A stretch of 64,000 nt of DNA. Source: Neurospora crassa OR74A (taxonomy: Eukaryota > Ascomycota > Sordariomycetes > Sordariales > Sordariaceae). This document shows, one piece after another, positions 34,602 to 45,942 of the stretch. The notes beneath the pieces are model-generated. The model was given only the letters and a program-made list of their open reading frames with translations. It did no database searches and had not been told where the DNA came from. The translations under genes were made by a program, and so were the position numbers. Numbering within the stretch: position 1 is the stretch's first letter; every line of letters starts with the position of its first letter. The stretch is from NCBI RefSeq assembly GCF_000182925.2, contig NC_026507.1, positions 186,001-250,000 of the forward strand. The letters are read 5' to 3'.

Positions 34602-37049
34602 GGTGACTGCTTGATGAGGTGTTGAGGTGGGAGACGAGTGTTTCCGACCTCACTCCCGTCTTATATGGTTTTCTCTCATCTGCTGAGGCCATCGAGTTAG
34701 GAGACGGTAAAGTTACCGTAGTCCTGGGCGAGATGCTTCGGGTTCACTTTTCTTGCCCGAACCATATCCATTTGACCAAAGAAGGTAATTTGCGTCACTG
34801 GCACAGTAGCGTTGCCTATAGCCCTGGATCTACCTATCGAGTCTCAGAGAAATCACCTAGCTCCATGGCCATGGAACCTTCCCCGCAGCTTCTTCACCTA
34901 TAGCAAGAGGCTTGGTACCCTAGCCATGAGCGTTCCCTCTCAAGCGAGTGCTTGCTGAGGGGGCCGCCAGAGATTGCCATGAAAAGATTCCTCTTGGCAC
35001 TATGGATGAGAGTTGTGCGTGGAGCCGATTCACACGATCGCCAGACGTGTGATCTGACTGTCAAAGTAGGCTAAAATGGCTATTTAGAGCAGTACTTCCG
35101 GATGCAGGCACGGCTTCACCAGTCCGGGGAAATGGATGGTAGTGTTTATTACGAAACATTATCAGGGAAGAGGGACCAAGGCACAAGCGAGTTCTTCATC
35201 CCCAGCTTCATCCTTACCACGAACTTGGCATCACTTTAACACATCTCAGCCAACAAGATTTCGAGGAATCAACACATTAGTACAAAAGACCCAGGGAGCT
35301 ATTTGCCTGCCTGAAACTCAAACCTAGTATACCTCTCGTCAACGCAGCCTCTACTCCAGTAGAGCTCTCTCCCCCTGCCCCATCGCTTCCTGCCGGAGGA
35401 TTGCACTCTGTCACAAGTACCGACCGAAGAGGCTGGCCAGACCCCACTCGGAGGTCTTTCAATTGCCACATGGCAAATCTGGGGTATGTCGACAACGCCC
35501 CATTGACGGGTAACTGTCTTCTATATGCACCACATGCCTGCCAGCTAAATATGTTCATATATATAGCTAAATTGCATGTGGCCTAGGTAGAAAGCCGGGA
35601 TACCACCTAAGGGTGTATTGAGCTACATAATATCTTGACTTCCAATCTCGAAGAGATGGTCTGTCATGGTTGGGGACACACATTGGTGGATAATCTGGGC
35701 CTCAGGACCCACCAGTAATCACCTGTCACGTCTCTTGCTCTTTTTGGGATGCGGGTACAGAATCGTCTGATCCAGAACCACATACATGTTGGGAAACTTT
35801 GTCGGCTGTGGAGGTAAGTCCATGGTAGATTCCCATCTAATAATACCTACCCATTTCTATCATTACTTAGACGGGCAAACAAAAGCCAAATCAACCCCCG
35901 TACCATCCCACATGACCTCCAGAAACGTGTTATTCGAACCATCGTCAATCCCGACATGATCCTGCTCCTGCTGACAACTCTCTTAGTATCGCCATTCTCC
36001 GACTCCGACTCCGGCTTCGGGACCGGGCCGGCCCTCGTCTTAGCCCATGACGGACTAGCCATGAAACAGTTTCAGGATTAGTTTCAGAAGTGCGATGGGG
36101 ATGGGGACAGGGAAAACCGGTGAGAGAATGGTAGGTGATCTTATCTAGCCCAAAGTGTCTCATCACTCATGCATAAGCGGTGTACTTTAAGAAGGACTGG
36201 GACCTTGAGGAGGATCAGGCTTTAGTCAAGGCACAATATGCCTTCAGATATCCAATCCAGCCTGTAGATAAGATCTGTTTTGTTTTGTTTTGTTCATTCA
36301 TCAATAATACCAACTCTAGGTATGTAAGACCAAGGCAGAGCCCATCGAGTCTCAAACTTGAGAATACAGTAAGTACCTAAGGTAGGGAATAAACCTGGTT
36401 AGCTGAGCTTATCAAGGCTGAGATCGGCTCAGTCAGATTGGGGAAACCCCGTTAAGCTTATTTGGACACAATGGGTTAGGGGTATTTGTTAGTGGATGGG
36501 CCCTGAAACAGTGCTGTGATTGGTGCGTCCCCCTTAGGTTGATGTCAATTTGCGGGTCTCACATGCGCGCGGGAGGCGGGACCTCTTGTTGACTTGGAAC
36601 GCCGGAGATTACAGGCATAGGTGGTGAGGGCCTCATTTTGTTTCCTTAATAAAGAGGTGCTCGGGGCCGACTTCTTTTTTTTTCTTTGAGTTTGTGACGC
36701 CAGTGTTGGACCTTCCCGTGTTTTGTGCGACATTGGAACATTGGAAGACAAGGGAGCGAAAACAGGAAGCTATTGTACACCCCCGTTTCGACATTTTCCC
36801 TCTTGCATCTTCCGACCTTCCTCCCTCCATTCCCCGGCCTCCCTCTTCGCGACCACCACGTGCGACCTCACCGTCTCGCGTTCTTAGGTCACCACCTCTA
36901 CTCTACCTCTCAGCTCGCCAGCTACGCTTAGTACCAGGCATACAAACCATTCTTTCAATCCAGACCAATATAACCCTCCAAGTCGCCTTTGTGCCATCAG
37001 CTCCCCAAGGGAACCTCACATTCGGCGCGCCATACAACCCACCTCCAAA
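34602..37049. other. Divergent intergenic region without a gene
   Basis: 2.45 kb lie between the CE15 gene (minus) and the FAD oxidoreductase gene (plus), so both promoters should be here. From about 36730 the plus strand is C/T-rich, a likely 5' leader for the oxidoreductase. A short TTTTG repeat occurs near 36278-36292. No coding region or RNA is supported. Confidence 0.4.
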
Positions 37050-38507
37050 ATGGCGTCCACCGAACCTCAGTCAACCTTGGATGCCGTCCCCGAACCGCAA
37101 TCCACTACTGCCCCGGCTCCCACCGCCTCCACACCCACCACACCTCTCTCAACCTCCATCGTCATTCTCGGCGGCAACCTCGCCGGCCTGGGCGTGCTAC
37201 ACACCCTCGCCCGACACACTATCCCCGCCCTCCAGCGCCTTCCGTCTCAGCCGCAATACAAAATCACCCTCATAACCCCCAACAGCCACTTCTTCTTCAA
37301 GCCCGCCTCGCCTCGCGCGCTGATCCATCCTGACCTCTTGCCGGGAGGAGAGAAGCAGATCTTCAGGGACTTGTCCGACGCTGTGAAGCAATATGGCGAA
37401 CTGGTGACGGTAGTGAAAGCCTACGCCACCGCCGTGGACACGTCCACGAAGGAGGTTACGATCAAGCACGTGCACACGAATTCACCATCCGACTCTGAAG
37501 GAACCTCCGCGGTCCGGTACGATGTCCTGGTCATCGCCACGGGAACCAAAGCGCGCTCGGCGGCGTGGACCATGCCCGGCCAGGGAACGGACGGGTTACA
37601 CGCGGCCGAAGATGCGACCAAGCGTGAGTGGGCAGGGATTAGAACCAAGTTGAAGACCTTGCAGGCCGGCACGCACCCGCATCACTCCATCCTCATCGCA
37701 GGCGGCGGACCAGTGGGCGTAGAAACCACTGGAGAAATTGCCACTTTACTGAAAGCCATGGGGAAAACGGAGGGCGTCACCATCACCTTGCTTTCCGGCT
37801 CCGATCGCCTGCTCAACCGCAACTGCAACGAGAGCTTGGGCCGCAAGGCAGAGGCCTACCTTAAGAAGAACTTTGGCTCCTTGGTGGAAGTGAAGCACGG
37901 CGGCATCAAGGTCGTTTCTGTCTCTGACTCTGTTATCGAAGGGGGAGAGCAGACCGCCGAAACCACGGTGGAACTCAGCGACGGCACCACCCGTACTGTA
38001 GGCTTGTACATTGACGCCACGGGCGGTTCAGGAAACGCCGACGGCTTCTTGCCCCCTACCTGGCTCGACGCTTCTTCGCGCGTTATCACCAAAGATGACT
38101 TCTTTCGCGTACGCGGCAGCGGCAGTTCGGAGGAAACCGATCATCAGGCAGACGGCATCTACGCTGTAGGCGATGTCGTCTCGGGAAGCGATAACACGCT
38201 CATCTCCACCAACTTTCAGGTCCCTGTCGTCTGCTCCAGCATCGGGGTTGACCTTGCAACCAAAATCCTCCATCCTGAAGGTGGCGCTGGGGGTCAGACT
38301 AGCGGCGTCAAGTTACCTGCCGCCCTCAAGCAAAAGTCGTTCAAGAACAAAATGGCTGGCACGCTGTTGGTGCCCATTGGTCCCGGTGGAGGCGTCGGAC
38401 AGATTTTGGGGTGGGGGGTGCCGAGCTTGATGGTGAAGACTGCAAAGGCCAAGAACTTCTTGGTTGATATGGTTGAGCCGGCTGTTACAGGGAGCCAGTG
38501 GAAGTAG
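37050..38507 (+). CDS. AMID/AIF-like FAD-dependent NAD(P)H oxidoreductase
   Basis: Intronless gene for 485 residues. The fold is a two-dinucleotide-domain disulfide-reductase type. The N-terminal FAD site is SIVILGGNLAGLGVLHTLA (about residues 31-49). The YDVLVIATGTKAR segment follows near 155. The NAD(P)H site is ILIAGGGPVGVETTGEIA (about 215-232). A second FAD contact, GIYAVGDVVSGSDNTL, lies near 370. This layout and the short C-terminal region match fungal AMID/Ndi1-like proteins (apoptosis-inducing factor homologous mitochondrion-associated inducer of death). No redox-active Cys pair is seen, which separates it from thioredoxin reductases. The N-terminus is Pro/Thr-rich and lacks a clear mitochondrial presequence or signal peptide. 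The last 20 residues are moderately hydrophobic. The physiological role is not determinable here. Confidence 0.85.
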   Translation: MASTEPQSTLDAVPEPQSTTAPAPTASTPTTPLSTSIVILGGNLAGLGVLHTLARHTIPALQRLPSQPQYKITLITPNSHFFFKPASPRALIHPDLLPGGEKQIFRDLSDAVKQYGELVTVVKAYATAVDTSTKEVTIKHVHTNSPSDSEGTSAVRYDVLVIATGTKARSAAWTMPGQGTDGLHAAEDATKREWAGIRTKLKTLQAGTHPHHSILIAGGGPVGVETTGEIATLLKAMGKTEGVTITLLSGSDRLLNRNCNESLGRKAEAYLKKNFGSLVEVKHGGIKVVSVSDSVIEGGEQTAETTVELSDGTTRTVGLYIDATGGSGNADGFLPPTWLDASSRVITKDDFFRVRGSGSSEETDHQADGIYAVGDVVSGSDNTLISTNFQVPVVCSSIGVDLATKILHPEGGAGGQTSGVKLPAALKQKSFKNKMAGTLLVPIGPGGGVGQILGWGVPSLMVKTAKAKNFLVDMVEPAVTGSQWK

Positions 38508-40093
38508 GATTTTGGGACGTGAGAGTCATAGACGGGAGTAATGGGTGCTGGATGGTAGATGGTTCACGGTGGATGATAGTTATTGTACAGAACAAGCAGA
38601 GGTAATGATGGAGAGTCGTTAATAACGGGGTAATGGACAATGGGGGTAATGGATTCGAAAAAGTCAGGTTATGACGGACGATACGAATATTTAGGTTACG
38701 ACCAGAGGGCAGGCCAGAGCAAACCCTCTAAAGACAATCAGCACGCGAGAAACACAGATACACCACCACTCAGTAACTACCTACCTACTTACCTAAGCTA
38801 CTTGATTATACCTACCTATACAAGGCAATACCGCTTCTTCGTTCCTTGAAAACCATTTGGACAGACCGTTCTTTACCGTCACCTGATAGGCAAAGTAGGT
38901 AGGTAGTTTTCCCTCGCACATGTTTCCACAAAGAGTGAGTGAGTCGATGAGATCCCACGAACTGGCTTCCAGAACAAGAACAAGGACACCACCAGCAAAA
39001 AGTAACCCCACGTACCGGGATATTGGGTTACTTTCCGCGGAGGCGGGAATTAGCCTGTATGTACGTAATAAACAGATACCGTGTAAGTCGTTCGCTTGAT
39101 CTCTTATTAGTGTATACTAAGTAAGTATACCACTTTTTACCGTTGACCGTTGTTGAAAATGGCCTATAGATACTTATGCGACCTACCGTGGGATTTGATT
39201 GAACAAAACCTGGATTGCTACGAAGAATTTCCTTTTCTCACATGTCAACCAGAAAGCTATTGATGCGAACATCAATTGGCAACCCGCTAAGCAGGAACAA
39301 ATTGATATCCATTTGAGGTAGGAACCAAAGTACCAGATATTCAACAGACCTGGTTCTAGACCTTTCACTTATATGATTCTTGTTACATCTACCTGCCTTT
39401 CTGGACTTACTCACTGTCATCGATCATACGGGAAAGTAACTTGACCTGGCGATGTCAAGTTCAGGGTTCTAGAAACATAGGTACCTAAACACGGAACAGT
39501 GACCTGCCTTCCACGTCGGAAACCCGGCACCTCTACTCGGCAGGAAGTGTGAGGTAGCTCAAGTGGGATGTTACCTACCCTCTACCTACGTGCCCTCGCT
39601 TCCAATACCCTCGATATTGATATTGCGGCTAAACACTGAATGGTAGTTTAGTGACGCCATGACGATGAACGGTGGTATTACCACAAAATTAGCGGTATGG
39701 TATACTTACCTACCTACTTACTTCCAGTCATCGCTCACCCGTGGTGCAAATGATGGTCTGCTTCCTGTTCTGTTCTGTTTTGTCCCTTTGTCCGATAAAA
39801 ACCATCGATATAAAGAACATATAATGGCCATTCCGTCCAACACATAGGACTCCAGTCTTTAATCCCACCCATTGCAGATGAAAAAGCCCTCTTCCATGTC
39901 GCCATTTACATATCATCCACTCCAGCTTTACCAGACCATTACGACCAGTCATAGTTGTATTCCCTTCTGTCCTACCACTGCACCCAGGCCACCGTCCGCG
40001 CGCAACTGCTAAACACCAACGAAGCCAAACCAAACCACCACAACAACACTACCATTGATCAGACAAGACAAACCCCCCCCCCCCCCCCCCAAA
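38508..40093. other. Intergenic region with ACCT arrays
   Basis: 1.6 kb between two plus-strand genes. It contains several short ACCTACCT-type arrays (about 38778-38800, 38895-38912 and 39706-39722) and a poly-C run at about 40074-40090 just before the next start codon. No protein-like frame is found. Confidence 0.4.
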
Positions 40094-40569
40094 ATGAAAC
40101 TCACCATCTGCCTCCTCCCTCTCACCCTCCTCGTAACTGCACCTGGCGCCGTCGTGGCCCAAGTCTGCGAATGGTACCTCAACCCCGACGATTGCATCTG
40201 CATGCTCTCCACCGACGGATCTCTTTTGCGCAGCCAAACCGCCTTTTGCTGCAAGAAATTGGGGTACAAGACGATGAATAGTGTATGTTTTTTTTTTTTT
40301 TTGTCCTTCCTTTCTTCCTTCCCTATCTTCCCCCCTCCCCCTTCCCCTACCTACCTACCTACCTTATCCAGGGCAGTTCCCCGATTCATCATCCCCATCT
40401 CAAGTCCTTAACATAGAAAGGATATCTTGAACACTTCTGTACATGCCCGGGGAATGAATACCGTCTGACCAGAGGACAGATCTGTGGCGTCGACCGCAAA
40501 AACAGACAGCTGTTCAAGGATTGTTGCAAGGGGTTGAATCAGGAGAGTGTGATTGGGCATTGTCGCTAG
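40094..40569 (+). CDS. Small secreted cysteine-rich protein (two exons)
   Basis: I propose join(40094..40282, 40417..40569), 113 residues. The intron (134 nt) has donor GTATGT, branch CTTAAC and acceptor ACATAG; both exons end in phase 0. Residues 1-22 (MKLTICLLPLTLLVTAPGAV, then VA) are a classical signal peptide. The mature part of about 91 residues carries 11 cysteines in two sets. The exon 1 set is QVCEWY, DDCICM and FCCKK; the exon 2 set is HFCTCPG, QICGV, DCCKG and GHCR. The repeated C-x-C and C-C pattern suggests a disulfide-rich fold and possibly an internal duplication split by the intron. Small proteins of this form are common in fungal secretomes and often lineage-specific; no specific family is recognised. 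The exons are too short for a length-based gene search, but open frame, splice signals and cysteine spacing agree. Confidence 0.65.
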
Positions 40570-40803
40570 CTACCTACCTACCGTACCTGTACCTACATCT
40601 CTACAAAAGAGGAAAAGAGGAAAAAAAAAAAAAAAGAAAAAAAAAAAAAAAAAAGGGAGAAAGGGAAAGTGTGGGTTTTACGAAAAGGAAGGAAACAGCC
40701 CAACGGAATCGAGTCGGACCGGCGCGAACTGGATTGATCGATAGTTGGCTGGTCATTGCTGCTGCCACAGCATGTGGGGGGGAGGAGGGTGTCACAGGAG
40801 GTA

Positions 40804-40836
<33 letters not shown>

Positions 40837-42647
40837 CATGGAAACGGATGGCTCAAGGGACGGGATTGATGCCGCTGGCCTGGCCTGGCCTGGCCTGGCC
40901 CAAGGGATGGGATGGGCACGATGCTAAGTACCTAAGCAAGATGTTGAGCGGGATGTTAGGTACCTAGGTAATCACGATGTCGCTCACGACATGGACGGAC
41001 GGATCCCGCTCTCTCTCTCACGACTATCCCGGAGAAGAAGAGCCTCGCTGTTGGTAGGTAACAACATCATTTTTTTTTTTTTGAAAATGTTAAAGAAGGA
41101 GTTGTTGCACCACCACCACCATGTCGAAATCGAAATTCCATCGATATATCAAGAGAGGGGAGAGGGAGAACCATCGATACCTACCTACATATACCATCAA
41201 TCGGATCCTACTACCTTAACCTAAAATGAGGAGAAATTACTAGGTACCTCTAGCTTTTTGAAAAGAAAAGAAAAGAAAAGAAAAAACGCTGAAGCGAGAA
41301 GATATGCGCAATTATCTTTGAACACTAGTCCGAGCGTGTGAAAGGAACCGAAGTTGGACTTTTAGGAGAAGAAGAAAACTGAACCGGATCCAATGGACAC
41401 TTTGTCAGCGAGCGCGCGAGCGATGCAGCAAACTCGACCAATGAACTCAGATGTACCTCTACCTACCTAAGTACCTCACGTTGGGACTTGCGTCGGTGTT
41501 TTTATGATAGTAAGCGTCAGTCAGTCAGGCAAAAGTGCCCTGGGATTGTGTGAATCAATTCATGAGTGAGATTCAAGGCAAAAGTTTGAAGTGTGATGGA
41601 GATGATGGCCATCCTCAGTGAGAAGAGAATACAGCTAAGTAGCTAGCTCCCTGGACAAACATAAAGAAGCGACAGGCTGGGAAACTACTAGAAAATCTCA
41701 TGTCGTCGTCAACCTGCTTTCCTTCCTTCCTTCCTTCCTTCCTTCCTTCCTTCCTTCCTTCCTTCCTTCCTTCCTTCCTTCCTTCCTTCCTTCCTTCCTT
41801 CCTTCCTTCCTTCCTGAGTCTGGTGTCAGGCATCGCCATGTACGGATTTTCACCTACCTCTATGCCTAACTTCCTTGTATATCCGAGTATAACGATTACC
41901 TGCCATATAACTAAAGCGATACGAAGAAAGTGGGCGTCAGGTGAACTAACAAATGAACATTTGGCAGCACTTAAGTTCTGTTCCTAACGGATAGTTACCT
42001 AGGAGATAATTGACCACATGATGATGTCTGAACAAATCATCATTATTGCTCCGTCCATACCACAGCCGTCCAACGAGACCTTACTTGTAGGTACCTGACC
42101 TACTCTTGAAACGAATCTCGAGATGTAGATAAACAATCAGCATGCGTTCTGCAACAATACCTATCACTCCTCTTTCACCGTTTGAAACCGAAAACTCCCA
42201 ATCAATAACTTGCTGTCCACTCGACCTAGCTGTAAACTGGGAAAAAAACAAGTGGCCACCAAAACTCCATAGCTAATGCTAAAGCGACATTTTCCCACCC
42301 ATATATAACACATATGATGATGACATGCTTTCCCTTCGTCTCGACCTCTGCCTCTAGATATTCATGCTTCCGCAGAGTCCCAAAAAAAGTCTTCAGGCTG
42401 CTTGGCTCATACATCTGGTCAATCCTGTTCACAATAACCTCCTTTGCGCCCTTCAAGTAGAACTGCACCACAGCTCAAAAGCAGCGGCCTGGTGATATTC
42501 CTGCCTGACAGTGAAAGAAATGAACCGCCATTGTGTGAGCAACAAAAAGGGAACTCACTCCAACCTTCTCTGCGATAGGGCAACATTTGCTGCGTACATG
42601 GGTGCGGTAGCGTTGAAAGTAATAGGATGAGTACAAAATGGCACAGT
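40570..42647. other. Intergenic region dense in simple repeats
   Basis: 2.1 kb with no supported gene. It holds a poly-A/G stretch at about 40610-40660, a (CTG)9 run at about 40803-40831, a CCTGG/GGCCT repeat near 40877-40900, AAAAG repeats at 41260-41285 and the long TTCC array listed separately. The right part is the 3' flank of the capping-enzyme gene. A minus-strand frame at 42226-42471 looks protein-like at a glance but has no recognisable family and may be 3' UTR. Confidence 0.4.
41717..41814. repeat. TTCC tetranucleotide microsatellite
   Basis: About 24 perfect tandem copies of TTCC (98 bases). Open frames through it on both strands only encode repeat polymers. Such arrays vary in length between strains by replication slippage. 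Confidence 0.95.
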
Positions 42648-45144
42648 TTAGGCGCACATCTTGGCCATGATCCTGATGTTGTTCAGGAACCCTTCCACCA
42701 AATCAAAGTACTGGTTGGGCTGACCCTCTCTTGCCCTACGGCCTTGGTCTAGGACTGCCTTGGGGTCGAGTTCGATCTCCAGTTCGTGCTTCTTTTCGTC
42801 TCGGCCCTGTAGTTGCTCGGTTAGTCTCACTTTCAAAACAAAGACAGGAGATCGACTCACGCTAACATTCTCCACCACCTGCGTCAAATCAAACTGATAG
42901 CTACAATGGCCATAGCTCAGTCGATTCTTACGGCGGTCCGGAGACTGTCCCTTGTTGGCACTGGTCGCATATGCCTCTAGCTCCTCAAGAGGGCCCTCCC
43001 ACGGCATTTCGAGGTTGATGCTGATGCGGCAATCCAGGCGGTGTTCCGGGAAATGGATGCTAAGGTCTTTTAGACGGGCCTTGACAATCTTGGCAATCTG
43101 CTCCCTGCTGCCGTCCTTATTTTCTTTGTAGGAAACGCGGACCTTGGCGTCACGCCCTTTGGATGCGAGAAGGTTGGCGACAGTGACGGGTAGGTGCTTG
43201 TCACGGATCTGAGGAGGTATCGCATAAAACCGGTCGATCTCGTACTTGTGTTCATACGATATGGGAACTCGAGGACGCTCACGACCAATGTTGGACTTTG
43301 GGTTTTTGGAGACGACGACCTGGTGATTAAGGAACTCGTTATAGGATCGGTGTTGTGCCTGGACAGAGAAGGCATTGGTCAGTAGGGTACCAGTGGACAA
43401 GACAGGGAACATGGCTTACCTCGGTCATGATGCTCCGGAATGGATAGACATAATCGTCTTCTTTGAGTATCGCAGGGGACAGCACTCCAAGGTCGATCCT
43501 TTGGTTGGTGTTACGATCGATCAATTCTCCAAATTTGGCCTCGATCTCGAACTGGATGCCTCGGCTTTGGATCTCGCCCATATTTTCGTTCAATACGATA
43601 TAGTGAAAGAAAAAGTCGGCCATGACCTTGGCCATGGTGTCTTGGGGTACGTCACCCGTAAGAGTGGGCTCCCATGGGCCAAGAGGGCCCCATTTGGCCT
43701 GGGCTTCGGGGGGAGGACCCTGTGTGCCCGGGGTCGCGGATCGTTCGCTGTGTCGAATCTCGTGTGCACGGGGAGTCGGTTCATGTGCTCGAGGCACGGG
43801 ACGCTTTTCTTCGGGCGAGGCATGACGGCTATGGCCGTTGAGCTGTACGGGGCCTTGGCCTGGAGCGTGGACAGGCTTGTAGAGGACAAAGTTGGGCTCC
43901 TTCAGTGTGGTGCCGCGGGTGGCCTGCTGTGCCCAGGGAGGCGGGCCATCGTATGCTCGCCTCTTGACTGATTTGTTGGGAGTGTGGCTCGGACGGGCTC
44001 TGTTGTTGTCGAATGGTGGGGGACGAACGTCTCGCCTCTCGAGTTCGTCTGGCCTCAATTCTCGGTCGTCGAGTTTTCTCTTGACGGCGGCGGTGGCGGC
44101 GGCATTGTGGCCAAGGTCACCGTCGCGGACCTCGTCCCTGTATCGTGCCATTGGGGTGGCGGCGGTATGATTGTTGAGGCGGGGGGGTTCTGACTCGGGA
44201 ATCGAGACGACAGAGGTGGCCGTGGCAGGACGACCTGCACTGCTTGGCAGACTGGGGACCCGGGTTTTGGGACTGATGCTGATGCTTCTTTCGCGTATTA
44301 CTTCTCGTTCACGTTCGCGGGCGTCGTAAATGCTTTGTGCGCTGGGTTGTCGGGGCAGAGACTGCTGCTGCGGCGGCGGTGGCGGCGGTGGCGGCGGTGG
44401 TGGTGGTGGTTGTGGAGGGGCAGGGTGGTGGGAATGGGGAGAGGAAATAATTTGTTGGTGTTGGAGGTGGTGGTGCTGTTGCTGTTGCTGTTGAGCAGAG
44501 GACCGGGGAGAGTTGAGGTTGAGGTGCTGATGATGCGTTGTCGCAGCAGCAGAGGAACCTGAAGGAGGCAGTCGTTGTTGCCGGTAAGGGCTTGGCGGCT
44601 GGCTGTAGTGGTTGAAGTTTTGGGCTTGGGCCTGGGCCTGGGCCTGGGCCTGGCTACTAACAACAGTTGCCTGGGGCGGCAGTGGACGTGCCGTTCCAGG
44701 AATTGTTCCAGGGCCCGTGGAAGCTGTTAGCGGCCCTGGACCACCACCACCTGGACCCGCAACTGGAGTCCCTGGTTGGGATGACTGCCGCTGCTGGGGA
44801 TCCACGAGGAATTGGCCACCCTGAGGTCCTCCTCCTGTCTGCGGCCCCGTTACAGGACTTGCCCGTCCAAATGGAGCTCCGTACACCACTTGGGGGTGCG
44901 AATGCGAATGCGAATGCGAATGTCCTGGCGGGCCCTGCGAGTGCGCCGACGTTGGTGTTGGCGTCGATGACGAATGCGTCGAGTGCGATCGCTGGAAATG
45001 CGGGTTGTGCGCTGTGCTAATCGGGGGTGTTTGGGGCACTCTAACTGGCGGGCCCTGCAAATAAGGGGCACGTCCAGCGCTTCCTGGTCCTGGTCCCGGT
45101 CCTGGTCCTGGTCCTGGTCCTGGTGGTGGAGGAGGTGGTGGTGG

Positions 45145-45175
<31 letters not shown>

Positions 45176-45821
45176 GGGCCTGCGACACCCACGGAGCCGC
45201 CCGGTGTTGGAGGATAGCCTTCCCTGGAGGGGTATGCGGCTCCTGTACTGCTGGGAGGATACTGATTATAAGGCCGTTGCACAGGGCTGGTGGGCGTGTG
45301 CTGCGCCGACGGAGGAAAGGGATAACCGCCGCTCTGAGCGCTAATCGACGAAGTGGGCGTGTGACGGTACGGCGAAGGGCCGGGTCCGGATGCAAGGCTG
45401 GGCGAGCGGGGATCGTGGGCCGAGACTTGCTGTAGCGGAGGCGGCGGCGGAGCTCGGTTCGCGTAGGGGCTCGGGCCGGGCGCAGGGGGTCCGGTGAACG
45501 GAGAAGTGGACGCGAACGCGGCCGGGGGCATGCGCTGGGTTCCGTAGCTGGGGTCTTGCGATATATGGCGAACGGGCGAGGGCCGAGTCTGGTGGTTATA
45601 GTCTATGTACGACTGCTGGTGTTGTTGTTGTGGGTGTGGTGGTGCCTGACCGGGTGTAGTGGGCGGCTGGGGATATGCGGGGTGGTGTTGCTGTTGCTGT
45701 TGCTGTTGCTGATGCTGATGCTGCTGCTGCTGAAGATGATACGACTGTTGTCGCTGGAGTAGTGGTTGAGGATGTTGGGGAGGAGGAGGAGGAGGATGTT
45801 GGGAGTACTGCGGGTGGGGTG

Positions 45822-45852
<31 letters not shown>

Positions 45853-45942
45853 GTGCGGCGGTGGTCGGTCAGGCGTTGACACGGCGGCGCGAGGAGCGAC
45901 AGGGCCGCTGCTGCTGTCGTTGAGGACGTTTCTCAAGTCCAT
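42648..45942 (-). CDS. CET1: mRNA-capping enzyme beta subunit, RNA 5'-triphosphatase (CET1 family)
   Basis: complement(join(42648..42806, 42861..43358, 43420..45942)) gives 1059 residues. Intron 1 (61 nt) has donor GTAAGC, branch CTGAC and acceptor CCAG. Intron 2 (54 nt) has donor GTGAGT, branch CTAAC and acceptor CTACAG. The enzyme removes the gamma phosphate of nascent pre-mRNA in the nucleus, the first capping step. The tunnel-fold metal-binding motifs are present: FEIEAKFGEL near residue 794 and HELEIELDPK near 1021. A FYAIP segment, KVRVSYKENKDG and DLSIHFPEHRLDCRISINLE lie between them. The catalytic region is confined to the last 300 residues. The first 700 are low complexity: poly-Gln, poly-Pro, Pro-Gly and Ser-rich runs, more extended than in yeast Cet1 (549 aa). 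A WGPLGPWEP segment precedes the catalytic domain. The ATG at 45942 begins MDLRNVLNDSS. Confidence 0.9.
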